Positions 26,536 through 34,908 of a stretch of 54,677 nucleotides of DNA are shown piece by piece. Positions within the stretch are counted from its first letter, which is position 1. Each line of letters opens with the position of its first letter. Below the pieces are notes generated by a model, which made no database searches, had not been told where the DNA came from, and saw only the letters and a program-made list of their open reading frames with translations. Origin of the DNA: Flavimaricola sp. (GTDB lineage Bacteria; Pseudomonadota; Alphaproteobacteria; Rhodobacterales; Rhodobacteraceae). A program made the position numbers and the translations under genes. Location: the NCBI GenBank assembly GCA_029255105.1, contig JAQWWH010000096.1, positions 1-54,677 of the forward strand. The letters are read 5' to 3'.

Positions 26536-27624
26536 ATGGCCGATCTGAAGCTGACCAATGTTGCCAAGACTTATGGCGGGACGGTCGATGTGCTCAGGGA
26601 CATCAATCTCGACATCAAGACGGGGGAATTGATCGTTTTTGTCGGCCCCTCGGGCTGTGGCAAGTCCACATTGCTGCGGATGATCGCAGGGCTGGAAAAG
26701 ATCACCGGCGGTGAGCTGCAGATCGACGGGGTCGTTGTCAACGACGTGCCGCCGGCCCAGCGGGGCATCGCGATGGTGTTCCAGTCCTACGCGCTTTATC
26801 CGCATATGACCGTGCGCGATAACATGTCCTTTGCCCTCAAGCTGGCCAAGAAGACCCCGGCCGAGATCGAGGCTGCGGTCGGCAAGGCGGCCAAGATCCT
26901 GCAATTGGATGATTATCTTGACCGGCTGCCCAAGGCCCTGTCGGGCGGCCAGCGCCAGCGGGTCGCCATCGGCCGGTCGATCGTGCGCGACCCCAAGGTC
27001 TATTTGTTCGACGAACCCTTGTCGAACCTCGATGCCGCCCTGCGCGTGGCAACCCGGATCGAGATTGCCCAGCTTAAGGAATCGATGCCCGAGTCGACGA
27101 TGATCTACGTCACCCACGACCAGGTCGAGGCGATGACACTGGCCACGCGCATCGTGGTTCTGGCCAACAAGGGGATCGCCCAGGTCGGATCGCCGCTTGA
27201 GCTATATGAGCGTCCCGAGAACGAATTCGTGGCCCAGTTCATCGGGTCGCCCGCGATGAACCTCTTGCCCGGCGAGATCGTGGGCACAGGGGCGCAGACG
27301 ACGATCAAGCTGGTTGGGGGTGGCACAGCGGTGTCCGCAGTGTCTACCCAGGAGGCGGACAAGGGCCTGAAGGTTAACGTCGGCGTCCGGCCCGAGGATA
27401 TGGTCGCCACTGACGGCGACTACCTGTTCGAGGGGGCGGTGAATTTCACCGAAGCCCTGGGCGAGGTGACGATCCTATATTTCGACAAGGTCGGCGACAA
27501 CGATGCGGTGATCGGCAAGCTGGCAGGTATCCATCCCGAGTTGCGCGGCAAGTCGGTCCGCATGACTGCAGCACCGGAAAAGGTCCAGGTCTTTCACAAC
27601 GGCCGGTCGCTCTACTACCGATAG
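26536..27624 (+). CDS. aglK: Alpha-glucoside ABC transporter, ATP-binding protein
   Basis: MalK/UgpC-type ATPase of 362 aa that energises AglF-AglG. Walker [10 protein letters not shown], signature [14 protein letters not shown] and Walker [13 protein letters not shown] are intact, with the switch histidine in YVTHDQ. The C-terminal third is the regulatory TOBE region ([15 protein letters not shown] onward). The start at 26536 has GGGAGGAA upstream. It is the last agl gene. A copy of the intergenic palindromic repeat follows, between it and the convergent ppx gene. Confidence 0.95.
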   Translation: MADLKLTNVAKTYGGTVDVLRDINLDIKTGELIVFVGPSGCGKSTLLRMIAGLEKITGGELQIDGVVVNDVPPAQRGIAMVFQSYALYPHMTVRDNMSFALKLAKKTPAEIEAAVGKAAKILQLDDYLDRLPKALSGGQRQRVAIGRSIVRDPKVYLFDEPLSNLDAALRVATRIEIAQLKESMPESTMIYVTHDQVEAMTLATRIVVLANKGIAQVGSPLELYERPENEFVAQFIGSPAMNLLPGEIVGTGAQTTIKLVGGGTAVSAVSTQEADKGLKVNVGVRPEDMVATDGDYLFEGAVNFTEALGEVTILYFDKVGDNDAVIGKLAGIHPELRGKSVRMTAAPEKVQVFHNGRSLYYR

Positions 27625-27646
27625 CTGCGCCTGGGGGCGGGGCGTA

Positions 27647-27704
27647 GGGGGGCTCTGCCCCCCGGCCTGCGGCCTCCCCCCGGGATATTTTGGGCGAGAT
27701 GAGG
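27647..27704 (+). repeat. Rhodobacteraceae-type intergenic palindromic repeat, copy 1
   Basis: GGGG(GG)CTCTGCCCC hairpin, GGCCTGCGGCC hairpin, then CCCCGGGATATTTTGGGCGAGATGAGG (given as two parts: stem block, then the conserved GGGATATTTTGGGCGAGATG tail). It lies between the convergent aglK and ppx genes and could act as a bidirectional terminator. Related copies are at 31524-31581 (inverted) and 51577-51630. Confidence 0.85.
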
Positions 27705-27735
27705 ACGGGCCCTTTGGGTTAGGACGGGCCTTGGG

Positions 27736-28848
27736 TTAGTAGGGGGCGTCTTCGAGCACGCCGTCCGCGCTCATCTGTGCATAAAGCAGACCTTCGCGCA
27801 GGCCCCGATCCGCGACCGACAAGCGGTCGGTTGGCCAGAGCCGCATGAGTGCTTGCAGGATCGCTGAGCCGGACATGATCAGCGCCTGCCGGTCTTTGCC
27901 GATCCGGGGATCGTTCCGCCGCCCTTCGGGACCAAGGCTGAGGTAGTCGCGGATCACCGCATCGATCTGGTCGGAGGTCATCCGCAATCCGTCAACCTTG
28001 GTCCGGTCGTAGCGTTTCAGCCCCAGGTGGCTGGCGGCCACTGTGGTGACGGTGCCTGAGGTGCCGATGATCTGGAACCCTTCGCGGGCCTGTTCGGCGG
28101 CACTTGGGGCAAAGGCGGCCAGGTTTTCCTCAAAAAACCAACTCATTAAGGCAAAACGCGCCGAATCGTCCTCCACGTCGCGGAATTGATCCCGCAGGGT
28201 TGCGACGCCCAGGGGCACGCTGATCCAGTCGACCACTTTGGCGGCCGCAAAAGGGCCGGGATCCGCCTTGAAGCCTGAATGCAGCCGCATGATCGCCCGG
28301 GGCCTTTCACGCGAGGGCACCTTGGTCAGGTCGATCCAGACAAGTTCTGTCGACCCACCGCCGATGTCGACCACCAGAAGCTGCTCGGTCCGGGTCGAGA
28401 CGAGCGGCGCACAGGAGATCACGGCCAACCGCGCCTCTTCCTCGGGTTCGATGATTTCAAGGTTAAGCCCGGTTTCCCGGCGCACCTGAGCCAGAAAGGC
28501 GTTGCCATTCCGCGCCCGACGGCAAGCCTCTGTCGCCACGAGCCGCATATGGCCAACCCCGTGGCGGGCAAGCTTTTGCTTGCAGATCCTGAGGGCCCCG
28601 ATGGTCCGGTTCATCGAAGAACGGCTGAGCCTGCCCGAGCTTTCGAGCCCATGGCCAAGTTGCACCGACTTTGAGAAACTGTCCACGACGTGAAACTGAC
28701 TGCCCTTGGGTTGGGCAATCAGCATCCGACAGCTATTTGTCCCAAGGTCCAGCGCCGCATAAAGCGACGCAGGGTCGGGTGGTTGGGGCGCGGGGCTTTC
28801 GACCGCTTTGGGGAACGCGCCCGCGCTGAAGGGACGCCTGGGCGCCAT
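27736..28848 (-). CDS. Ppx/GppA-family phosphatase
   Basis: Exopolyphosphatase / guanosine-pentaphosphate phosphohydrolase family protein of 370 aa, a cytoplasmic ASKHA-fold enzyme. Phosphate-binding motifs are ALDLGTNSCRMLIAQ near residue 32 and VVDIGGGSTELVWID, and GTSGTVTTVAASHL marks the adenosine-like site. I set the start at 28848 because GGAGGG lies 8 bases upstream; an in-frame ATG at 28932 would add 28 residues without a ribosome site. The choice between polyphosphate and pppGpp as substrate cannot be made here. Confidence 0.9.
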   Translation of the reverse strand: MAPRRPFSAGAFPKAVESPAPQPPDPASLYAALDLGTNSCRMLIAQPKGSQFHVVDSFSKSVQLGHGLESSGRLSRSSMNRTIGALRICKQKLARHGVGHMRLVATEACRRARNGNAFLAQVRRETGLNLEIIEPEEEARLAVISCAPLVSTRTEQLLVVDIGGGSTELVWIDLTKVPSRERPRAIMRLHSGFKADPGPFAAAKVVDWISVPLGVATLRDQFRDVEDDSARFALMSWFFEENLAAFAPSAAEQAREGFQIIGTSGTVTTVAASHLGLKRYDRTKVDGLRMTSDQIDAVIRDYLSLGPEGRRNDPRIGKDRQALIMSGSAILQALMRLWPTDRLSVADRGLREGLLYAQMSADGVLEDAPY

Positions 28849-29138
28849 CTGCACGCCCTCCGAATTCGAGTTGAGTTCAAGGTAGGCTTCGGCGGTTGTC
28901 CGCGCAAGTCCTGTATCGGTTACGTGACACATGGGCAGGCCGGTTCCGAGAGCCCTTCATGATCTTGTTGAAAAAACCGAAGGGTCAGAGGGCTGGTGCC
29001 ATGCGGCCCAAGGGTCGATAAGGGGCCAAGGTTCGGAAGGGTCGTCGCTGGACGCTTTCGGGATGTCGAAATTCGACCCCGGTTCCGGCCACCGGGCGCG
29101 TAGAAGCGATCAACACAGCTTATGGAAAGCGGAATCAG

Positions 29139-29435
29139 ATGCCTCAGGTCACCATCGTCTACTGGCGCGACATACCGGCGCAGGTCATCGTGGGTGCAGG
29201 TCGCAAGGCCTCAAAGCGCCAACTGGCCGAGCGGTTCGAGCAGGCCATCGACCGAGCTGCCATGAAGGTCGGTGCCGATGGATCGGACGCCTATCTTGCC
29301 GAATGGCGCAAGGTTCCAAGTGGTGAGCAGGACGGCGAGGCAGACGCAATTGCGGCGGCCGAGGCAGAGCGCCTTGAGACGACCTACGACAAGGAGCGTC
29401 TGAAGGCGCTGATCGACAACGATGGCTGGGCCTGA
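29139..29435 (+). CDS. Virulence-factor-like small protein (Virulence_fact family)
   Basis: Soluble 98-aa protein. The start PQVTIVYWRDIPAQVIVGAG and the GWA-type end match the small family named virulence factor in databases (PF13769), whose function is not established. It has no signal peptide. The gene precedes the MTHFR-like gene by 81 bp on the same strand. In other alphaproteobacteria I know this protein as a companion of one-carbon genes, so a role in folate- or methyl-group metabolism is more likely than virulence (inference). Confidence 0.75.
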   Translation: MPQVTIVYWRDIPAQVIVGAGRKASKRQLAERFEQAIDRAAMKVGADGSDAYLAEWRKVPSGEQDGEADAIAAAEAERLETTYDKERLKALIDNDGWA

Positions 29436-29458
29436 CGGTCTGCCGTGACCAACAGGCT

Positions 29459-29506
29459 GCCGCCCCCTTTTTCCGGCCTCAAGCCGCCCCCTTTTTCCGG
29501 CCTCAA
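29459..29506 (+). repeat. 24-bp perfect tandem duplication in the MTHFR leader
   Basis: Two identical, directly adjacent 24-bp units (29459-29482 and 29483-29506), each starting GCCGCCCCC and ending CCGGCCTCAA. The second ends one base before the ribosome site GGAGG. Twenty-four is a multiple of three, so an upstream in-frame reading stays open, but the unit is pyrimidine-rich and looks like leader rather than coding sequence. Confidence 0.85.
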
Positions 29507-29516
29507 GGAGGTAATC

Positions 29517-30449
29517 ATGTCTCTTCTTCCGTTCCGCAAACGCGCTGATCCCGGCCTGTCCGCGACATCCGCTCCCGTCGAGGCCTTCCTTGATGGCTTT
29601 TCCATAGAGGTGATGCCCCGGACCGCCGAAAAGGTCGAGGATTTCAAAACCCTCCTGCCCAAGGGGACAAGGGTCTACATCGCCCATATCGAGGGCACAC
29701 CCATCGAAGAGATGGTCGCTACCGCCCGCCGTCTGGCGACCGACGGGTTTCCGGTCATGCCGCATTTTCCGGCGCGGATCATCGCGGATGAGGCGACGCT
29801 TGCCGACTGGATCGCCCGCTACCAGGGCGAGGCCGGGGTGACCCAGGCCTTGCTTCTGGCGGGTGGTGTCAAGGAACCGATGGGGGCGTTCCATTCCTCC
29901 ATGCAACTGCTTGAGACGGGTCTGTTCGACAAGGCGGGCTTTGACCGCCTGCATGTGGCAGGCCACCCCGAGGGGAACCGTGACATCGATCCCGATGGAT
30001 CGGACAAGACGGTGATGGAGGCGCTGCGCTGGAAGCAGAAGTTCGCCGAACGGACCGACGCGAAGATGGCACTTGCCACCCAGTTCTGCTTTGAGGCCGC
30101 GCCGGTCATTGCCTGGGCGAATGGTCTCAAGGCGGCTGGCATCGACCTGCCGATCCACATCGGGGTGGCAGGCCCGGCCAAGCTGCAGACCCTGATCAAA
30201 TTCGCTATCGCTTGCGGGGTTGGTCCCTCGCTTCGGGTGCTGCAAAAGCGGGCCATGGATGTGACCAAGCTGCTTTTGCCCTACGAGCCGACTGATTTCG
30301 TCGCGGAACTGGCCGCCCACAAGGCCGCACATCCGGATTTCAATATCGAAAAGGTGCACTTCTTCCCGCTGGGCGGGATCAAGACCAATGCCACCTGGAC
30401 CCAAACTCACGGCGGCGCCTCTGGCGTGCCGATCGCTCAACAAGGATAG
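29517..30449 (+). CDS. Methylenetetrahydrofolate reductase-like protein
   Basis: Flavoprotein-type TIM-barrel of 310 aa, in the wider MTHFR family but divergent from classical MetF: the usual FEFFPP start is replaced by FSIEVMPRTAEK. The family's HIEGTP, PHFPAR and GHPEGN segments are present, the last near residue 155. The likely reaction is interconversion of methylene- and methyl-tetrahydrofolate. The start at 29517 has AAGGAGG at ideal spacing; a longer reading would include the tandem repeat. It is directly followed by a methyl-H4folate methyltransferase, so the pair would move methyl groups between a corrinoid protein and the folate pool. Confidence 0.82.
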   Translation: MSLLPFRKRADPGLSATSAPVEAFLDGFSIEVMPRTAEKVEDFKTLLPKGTRVYIAHIEGTPIEEMVATARRLATDGFPVMPHFPARIIADEATLADWIARYQGEAGVTQALLLAGGVKEPMGAFHSSMQLLETGLFDKAGFDRLHVAGHPEGNRDIDPDGSDKTVMEALRWKQKFAERTDAKMALATQFCFEAAPVIAWANGLKAAGIDLPIHIGVAGPAKLQTLIKFAIACGVGPSLRVLQKRAMDVTKLLLPYEPTDFVAELAAHKAAHPDFNIEKVHFFPLGGIKTNATWTQTHGGASGVPIAQQG

Positions 30450-31520
30450 ATGATGACCCGTACGATCGTTGAATCGAAAACGAAAACCGCCATCATCGGC
30501 TTTGACCAGCCGTTCTGTGTGATCGGGGAACGGATCAACCCCACCGGACGCAAGAAGCTGGCGGCCGAGCTTGAGGCTGGCGATTTCTCGACCGTTGAGG
30601 CGGACGCCCTGGCCCAGGTTGCCGCAGGGGCCACGGTTCTGGACGTGAACTCCGGCGCCGTTTTCACCAACAAGATGGCCGAGGACACACGCTACGCCGA
30701 CAACAACTTTGTCGAACCACCCTTGATGCGGGAGCTGATTGAACGGGTGCAGGCCATCGTCGATGTGCCCCTGTGCATCGACAGCTCTGTCCCCGGTGCG
30801 CTTGAGGCGGGTCTTGCCGCCTGCGAAGGACGGCCCCTTCTGAATTCCGTCACCGGCGAGGAAGAGCGGCTCGAACTGGTTCTCCCTCTGGTCAAGAAAT
30901 ACAACGTTCCGGTCGTCGCTATCTCGAACGACGATACCGGCATTTCCGAGGATCCCGAGGTTCGCTTTGCCGTCGCCAAGAAGATAGTCGAACGGGCCGC
31001 CGATTTCGGCATTCCCGCCCACGACATCGTGGTCGACCCGCTGGTGATGCCGATCGGGGCTATGGGAACCGCTGGCTTGCAGGTCTTTACCCTCGTGCGG
31101 CGTCTGCGGGACGAGCTTGGGGTCAACACGACCTGCGGGGCCTCCAACATCTCCTTCGGTCTGCCCAATCGGCATGGCATCAACAATGCCTTCCTGCCGA
31201 TGGCCATGGCCACAGGTATGACCAGCGCCATCATGAACCCCGTGGCCCTGCCGGTATCGCAGGCCAAGATCGCCGAAAAGAAGGCAGAGCTTGCCGCCGC
31301 AGGCATCGTGCTGCCCGACGGGATGGACGACGAAACCTTCGTGACCATCTTCGGGCTGGGCTCGATGAAGGCGCGTCCCGGTTCGGAAATGGCGGCCATC
31401 CGCGCGGCTAACTTCCTGACCGATAACGACCCCTCCGGGGCGGAATGGATCCGGTTCAACCGGCCCCCCGTGGCCGAGGGCGAGGGCCGGGCACGCACCG
31501 GACGCAGAAAGCGGGCCTGA
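30450..31520 (+). CDS. Methyltetrahydrofolate:corrinoid methyltransferase-like (pterin-binding) protein
   Basis: Cytoplasmic pterin-binding TIM-barrel protein of 356 aa, related to dihydropteroate synthase, AcsE and the folate-binding part of MetH. Motifs are VIGERINPTGRKKLA near residue 25, VLDVNSGA, LCIDSSVPGALE, SVTGEEE and CGASNISFGLPNR. It transfers a methyl group between a corrinoid protein and tetrahydrofolate. The ATG follows the MTHFR-like stop without a gap, and AAGGA lies in the end of that gene. The corrinoid protein, substrate methyltransferase and activator normally found with it are not in this window, so the donor is unknown; methylated amines are a common one. Confidence 0.88.
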   Translation: MMTRTIVESKTKTAIIGFDQPFCVIGERINPTGRKKLAAELEAGDFSTVEADALAQVAAGATVLDVNSGAVFTNKMAEDTRYADNNFVEPPLMRELIERVQAIVDVPLCIDSSVPGALEAGLAACEGRPLLNSVTGEEERLELVLPLVKKYNVPVVAISNDDTGISEDPEVRFAVAKKIVERAADFGIPAHDIVVDPLVMPIGAMGTAGLQVFTLVRRLRDELGVNTTCGASNISFGLPNRHGINNAFLPMAMATGMTSAIMNPVALPVSQAKIAEKKAELAAAGIVLPDGMDDETFVTIFGLGSMKARPGSEMAAIRAANFLTDNDPSGAEWIRFNRPPVAEGEGRARTGRRKRA

Positions 31521-31523
31521 TCC

Positions 31524-31581
31524 CCTCATCTCGCCAAAAATATCCCGGGGGAGCGCCGAAAGGCGCGGGGGCAGCGCCCCC
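31524..31581 (-). repeat. Rhodobacteraceae-type intergenic palindromic repeat, copy 2 (inverted)
   Basis: Reads CTCATCTCGCC-AAAAATATCCC, then a GCGCC-GAAA-GGCGC hairpin and a GGGGGC-AGC-GCCCCC hairpin, the mirror image of copies 1 and 3. It begins 4 bp after the stop of the corrinoid methyltransferase gene and may terminate that transcript. Confidence 0.85.
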
Positions 31582-31676
31582 GATCCCCGGGACCACAGGC
31601 GGCACGGCCGGCACAGGGGCAGGTCGCTTTGCCGCTACCCCCTTGCGCCTGACCGCCCGCCCGGCATAGATCGGGC

Positions 31677-32396
31677 ATGGCCAAAGCACCGTCAAAACCC
31701 AAAAACACCTCTGGCCGCGGCCAGCGTGACCTGACCGTCAAGGTCAAGACCGCCCGTGGGCGCAAGATGTCGTCTACCCTCTGGCTGCAACGTCAGCTGA
31801 ACGACCCCTATGTGGTCAAGGCCCGCGCCGAGGGGATGCGGGGCAGGGCGGCCTACAAGATCCTCGAACTGGATGACAAGTTTCGCTTTCTTGTTCCCGG
31901 GGCCCGGGTGGTTGATCTGGGCTGTGCCCCGGGCGGCTGGTTGCAAGTGGCGGTGCCCCGGATCAACGCGCTTGGGCTGAAATCCGGCAAGGCAGTGGGC
32001 AAGATCATCGGTGTGGACCTGCAAGAGGTCGAGCCGGTTCCCGGGGCCGAGATTCACCAACTGGATTTCCTTTCCGAAGGGGCAGACGATCTGGTCAAGG
32101 GCTGGCTTGGTGGGCCTGCCGATGTGGTTATGTCCGACATGGCCGCCTCTGCTTCGGGTCACAAGCAAACAGACCACATGCGGATCATGATGCTCTGCGA
32201 GGCCGCTGCCTATTTCGCGTTCGACGTCCTTGTCGAAGGCGGCACCTTCATCGCCAAGGTTCTGGCAGGAGGGGCAGAAGGCGAATTGCAAAAGCTGCTC
32301 AAGCAGAAGTTCACCAAGGTGATCAACGTCAAACCCCCGGCCTCACGCTCTGACAGTTCCGAGAAATTCGTGGTGGCGACAGGGTTCCGCGGCTAG
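31677..32396 (+). CDS. rlmE: 23S rRNA 2'-O-methyltransferase RlmE (FtsJ/RrmJ)
   Basis: SAM-dependent enzyme of 239 aa that methylates the ribose of U2552 in 23S rRNA late in 50S assembly. The SAM-binding motif [15 protein letters not shown] is near residue 80. The K-D-K-E tetrad can be placed as Lys in [10 protein letters not shown], Asp in [12 protein letters not shown], Lys in [12 protein letters not shown] and a Glu near the C-terminus ([15 protein letters not shown]). The first 30 residues are basic, as in alphaproteobacterial homologues. Confidence 0.95.
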   Translation: MAKAPSKPKNTSGRGQRDLTVKVKTARGRKMSSTLWLQRQLNDPYVVKARAEGMRGRAAYKILELDDKFRFLVPGARVVDLGCAPGGWLQVAVPRINALGLKSGKAVGKIIGVDLQEVEPVPGAEIHQLDFLSEGADDLVKGWLGGPADVVMSDMAASASGHKQTDHMRIMMLCEAAAYFAFDVLVEGGTFIAKVLAGGAEGELQKLLKQKFTKVINVKPPASRSDSSEKFVVATGFRG

Positions 32397-32459
32397 GGCA
32401 ATCAGCCGGCAATAATCAGCCAAGCCCAGTTGCAGCCCGCGCCCTGACGGGCCACTCTT

Positions 32460-32474
32460 GTGTCAAATCGACAC
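32460..32474. promoter_or_regulatory. Inverted repeat directly upstream of the glpK ribosome site
   Basis: GTGTC-aaatc-GACAC, 15 bp, immediately before GGGAGG and the glpK ATG. It may be an operator or a small hairpin that gates translation; no regulator gene is near. Confidence 0.4.
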
Positions 32475-32485
32475 GGGAGGCACCT

Positions 32486-33973
32486 ATGACCCATATTCTG
32501 GCCATTGATCAGGGCACCACATCCAGCCGGGCGATCATCTTTGACAGCGCCATGCGGATCGTCGCCTCTGCGCAGGAGGAGTTTCCCCAACACTTTCCGA
32601 AATCGGGCTGGGTAGAGCATGATCCCTCTGACATCTGGGCCTCGGTTGCGTCGACCTGTCGGGGGGCGATCGAAAAGGCGGGGCTGGCGCCCGCCGATCT
32701 GGCTGCCATAGGCATCACCAACCAACGCGAGACCGCGGTGATCTGGGATAAGGATACCGGTCAGCCGATTCACAACGCCATCGTCTGGCAGGACCGGCGG
32801 ACCGCCGACCTTTGCGCCACACTCAAGGCTGAAGGGTTCGAGGATGAGGTGACCGCCCGGACCGGCCTTCTGCTCGATCCCTATTTTTCGTCGACCAAGG
32901 TGAAATGGCTTCTCGATCACGTCGAGGGTGCTCGGGAAAAGGCGGGCAGGGGTCAGCTTTTGTTTGGCACCATCGACTGTTTCCTGATCTGGAAGCTGAC
33001 GGGGGGCAAGGTGCATGCCACAGACGCCACCAATGCCGCCCGCACCATGCTTTACAACATTCACGACGGGGCATGGGATGCCGCGATCTGTGACCGGCTG
33101 GGCATTCCCATGGCCATGCTGCCCGAGGTGCGCGATTGCGCCGCCGATTTCGGGACCAGCCGCGCCGATCTGTTTGGAACCGAACTCCCTATTCTGGGTG
33201 TCGCCGGCGATCAGCAGGCCGCGACGCTTGGGCAGGCCTGTTTTGCCCCCGGCATGCTCAAATCCACCTATGGCACCGGCTGCTTTGCCCTGATGAACAC
33301 GGGCGACACCCCGGTCCGGTCCCAAAACCGGCTTTTGACCACCATCGCATATCAGTTCGATGGCAAGCCGACCTATGCCCTTGAGGGGTCGATCTTTATC
33401 GCAGGTGCCGTCGTCCAATGGCTGCGCGACGGGTTGCAGATCATTCGGTCTGCCCCCGAAACCCAGCCCCTCGCCGAAACCGCCGATCTGGGGCAAGAGT
33501 TGTATCTTGTGCCCGCCTTCACAGGCCTTGGCGCACCCCATTGGGACCCCGACGCCCGGGGGGCGATTTACGGGCTGACCCGCAATTCAGGCCCGGCGGA
33601 GTTCGCCCGCGCAGCCCTGGAAAGCGTAGGTTTTCAGACCCTTGATCTGATGGAGGCGATGCATGCCGACTGGACAGCCGCCAGCGGGGACGGGGTGTTG
33701 CGCGTCGATGGTGGGATGAGCGCCTCAGACTGGTCGATGCAGTTCCTGTCCGACATCATCGGCGCGCCGGTCGACCGTCCCGAGGTGCTTGAGACAACCG
33801 CCCTTGGGGTTGCTTGGTTGGCAGGCATGAAGGCGGGCATCTATCCGGATCTTGCGGGATTTGCCCAAAGCTGGGCCCTTGACCGGCGGTTTGAGCCGCA
33901 AATGGACGCGGCAGAACGCACCCGCCGTGTGGCAGGTTGGAAAGATGCGGTATCCCGCACCCTCAGTCGTTAA
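32486..33973 (+). CDS. glpK: Glycerol kinase
   Basis: Cytoplasmic FGGY kinase of 495 aa, full length, that makes glycerol 3-phosphate. Phosphate-1 motif [16 protein letters not shown] is at the start, [14 protein letters not shown] and [10 protein letters not shown] carry the glycerol contacts, and [11 protein letters not shown] and GALEGSIF-like ([11 protein letters not shown]) segments mark the ATP site. GGGAGG precedes the ATG. No glycerol facilitator or dehydrogenase gene is adjacent, so it is isolated from a glp operon. It converges with the DUF882 gene and shares a hairpin terminator. Confidence 0.96.
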   Translation: MTHILAIDQGTTSSRAIIFDSAMRIVASAQEEFPQHFPKSGWVEHDPSDIWASVASTCRGAIEKAGLAPADLAAIGITNQRETAVIWDKDTGQPIHNAIVWQDRRTADLCATLKAEGFEDEVTARTGLLLDPYFSSTKVKWLLDHVEGAREKAGRGQLLFGTIDCFLIWKLTGGKVHATDATNAARTMLYNIHDGAWDAAICDRLGIPMAMLPEVRDCAADFGTSRADLFGTELPILGVAGDQQAATLGQACFAPGMLKSTYGTGCFALMNTGDTPVRSQNRLLTTIAYQFDGKPTYALEGSIFIAGAVVQWLRDGLQIIRSAPETQPLAETADLGQELYLVPAFTGLGAPHWDPDARGAIYGLTRNSGPAEFARAALESVGFQTLDLMEAMHADWTAASGDGVLRVDGGMSASDWSMQFLSDIIGAPVDRPEVLETTALGVAWLAGMKAGIYPDLAGFAQSWALDRRFEPQMDAAERTRRVAGWKDAVSRTLSR

Positions 33974-33985
33974 CGAAAATGGAGA

Positions 33986-34002
33986 GGGGGCCTCAGGCCC
34001 CC
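33986..34002. terminator. Shared hairpin between glpK and the DUF882 gene
   Basis: GGGGGCC-TCA-GGCCCCC. The loop TCA is the complement of the DUF882 stop codon, so the terminator overlaps the end of that gene. On the minus strand TCTCCATTTTC follows. It begins 12 bp after the glpK stop and may serve both genes. Confidence 0.65.
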
Positions 34003-34562
34003 CAGGTCCGGATGGGTCCGCAATCCATATGGACGAAGTTTGACCCAGAGTAGCGTCCAACGCCGCCAGCCCGACACGCTGCTGCCGCGCGGGCCATTTG
34101 GCTGACCGAGCGGCCATCAAGCCGAAGGTCGGCGGCCTGACCACGCATGTGCAGCGAATTGCGCGCCACACCCAAGGACTGCGACCGCAGCATCGCGTTG
34201 GTCTGGGGCGACCGGTAGCCCGACAAAAGCATATAGGGTTCGGACACATCCATCATGCGATGCGAGGCTGCCATAATGTCGATGGTGCGGCTGTCCATCT
34301 CGACCGCGGTGCCGGTGCGCCAATCACGCATGAACACGTTGATCTCGCGCATCGCCTCGCCGATATAGTCGCCTTCAATCCAGTAGATGGTGTCAAGACG
34401 TTCGCCGGTCCGACCAGAGTACATGCTGATACGGCGAATATCCCCTGCGCCGCGCAAAAAACCTGCGGCATTGGAATAGGTTGGGGCTGATACGAGCGCG
34501 ACGGATGCAAAAGCACCCAGCAGCGCACGCCTAGAAAGGCCCGAAGAGCTGGTATCGTTCAT
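33993..34562 (-). CDS. DUF882 / M15-like peptidase, Tat-exported
   Basis: Periplasmic protein of 189 aa of the YcbK/DUF882 (peptidase M15_2) family. Residues 1-32 are a twin-arginine signal (SRRALLGAFASVALVSA) with a cut near SNA. The zinc-site elements are SGYRSPQTN, SLHMRGQAADLRL (His and Asp) and the final FVHMDCGP histidine. Family members are murein endopeptidases or related binding proteins. It is divergent from a YcbB-like L,D-transpeptidase, which strongly suggests a shared role in peptidoglycan remodelling; the same ycbK-ycbB pairing is known in enterobacteria. Confidence 0.9.
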   Translation of the reverse strand: MNDTSSSGLSRRALLGAFASVALVSAPTYSNAAGFLRGAGDIRRISMYSGRTGERLDTIYWIEGDYIGEAMREINVFMRDWRTGTAVEMDSRTIDIMAASHRMMDVSEPYMLLSGYRSPQTNAMLRSQSLGVARNSLHMRGQAADLRLDGRSVSQMARAAAACRAGGVGRYSGSNFVHMDCGPIRTWGA

Positions 34563-34908
34563 GTGAGCGCCTGTCCCGTCGCCATATTGAGTCCGCTAGA
34601 AGCGGACATTGCTATCTATCCCCAGATGCAAAATCCTTATTGCATAACTCGAATCTCCCACCAACCGCGTTTTACGGCATGGTGGTAAACAGGGGCAGAA
34701 TCGGCGGGTTTTTGCGCAAATGTCGTGCAGGCTGCCATTTGTTGCGCAGTTGTCACGCGGTGTTGCCGGATGGCATCGGCTCAGGCGACACATATGACCA
34801 ACAATCCGGCTGCCAGACGGAAATGTGAATGGATTTAACGGCCTATATGTAAAATCTATTGCCCGACCTGCTGCTTCTTCCAAGGAATTGCTTATTTTGA
34901 CTTGTCTC
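34563..34908. other. Divergent spacer between the DUF882 and L,D-transpeptidase genes
   Basis: 346 bp without a gene, lower in GC than its surroundings. It holds a 17-bp inverted repeat, GTCCGCT-AGA-AGCGGAC, at 34591-34607, close upstream of the DUF882 start, which could be an operator or 5' hairpin. Promoters for both genes are expected here, but I could not fix -35/-10 pairs with confidence. Confidence 0.5.

Noticed and set aside
29139..29435. Virulence role for the small protein
   Set aside because: Only the database family name suggests it; the neighbours are one-carbon enzymes.
29211..31529. 772-codon minus-strand open frame across the one-carbon genes
   Set aside because: Covers parts of three real genes and includes the tandem repeat; no family features.
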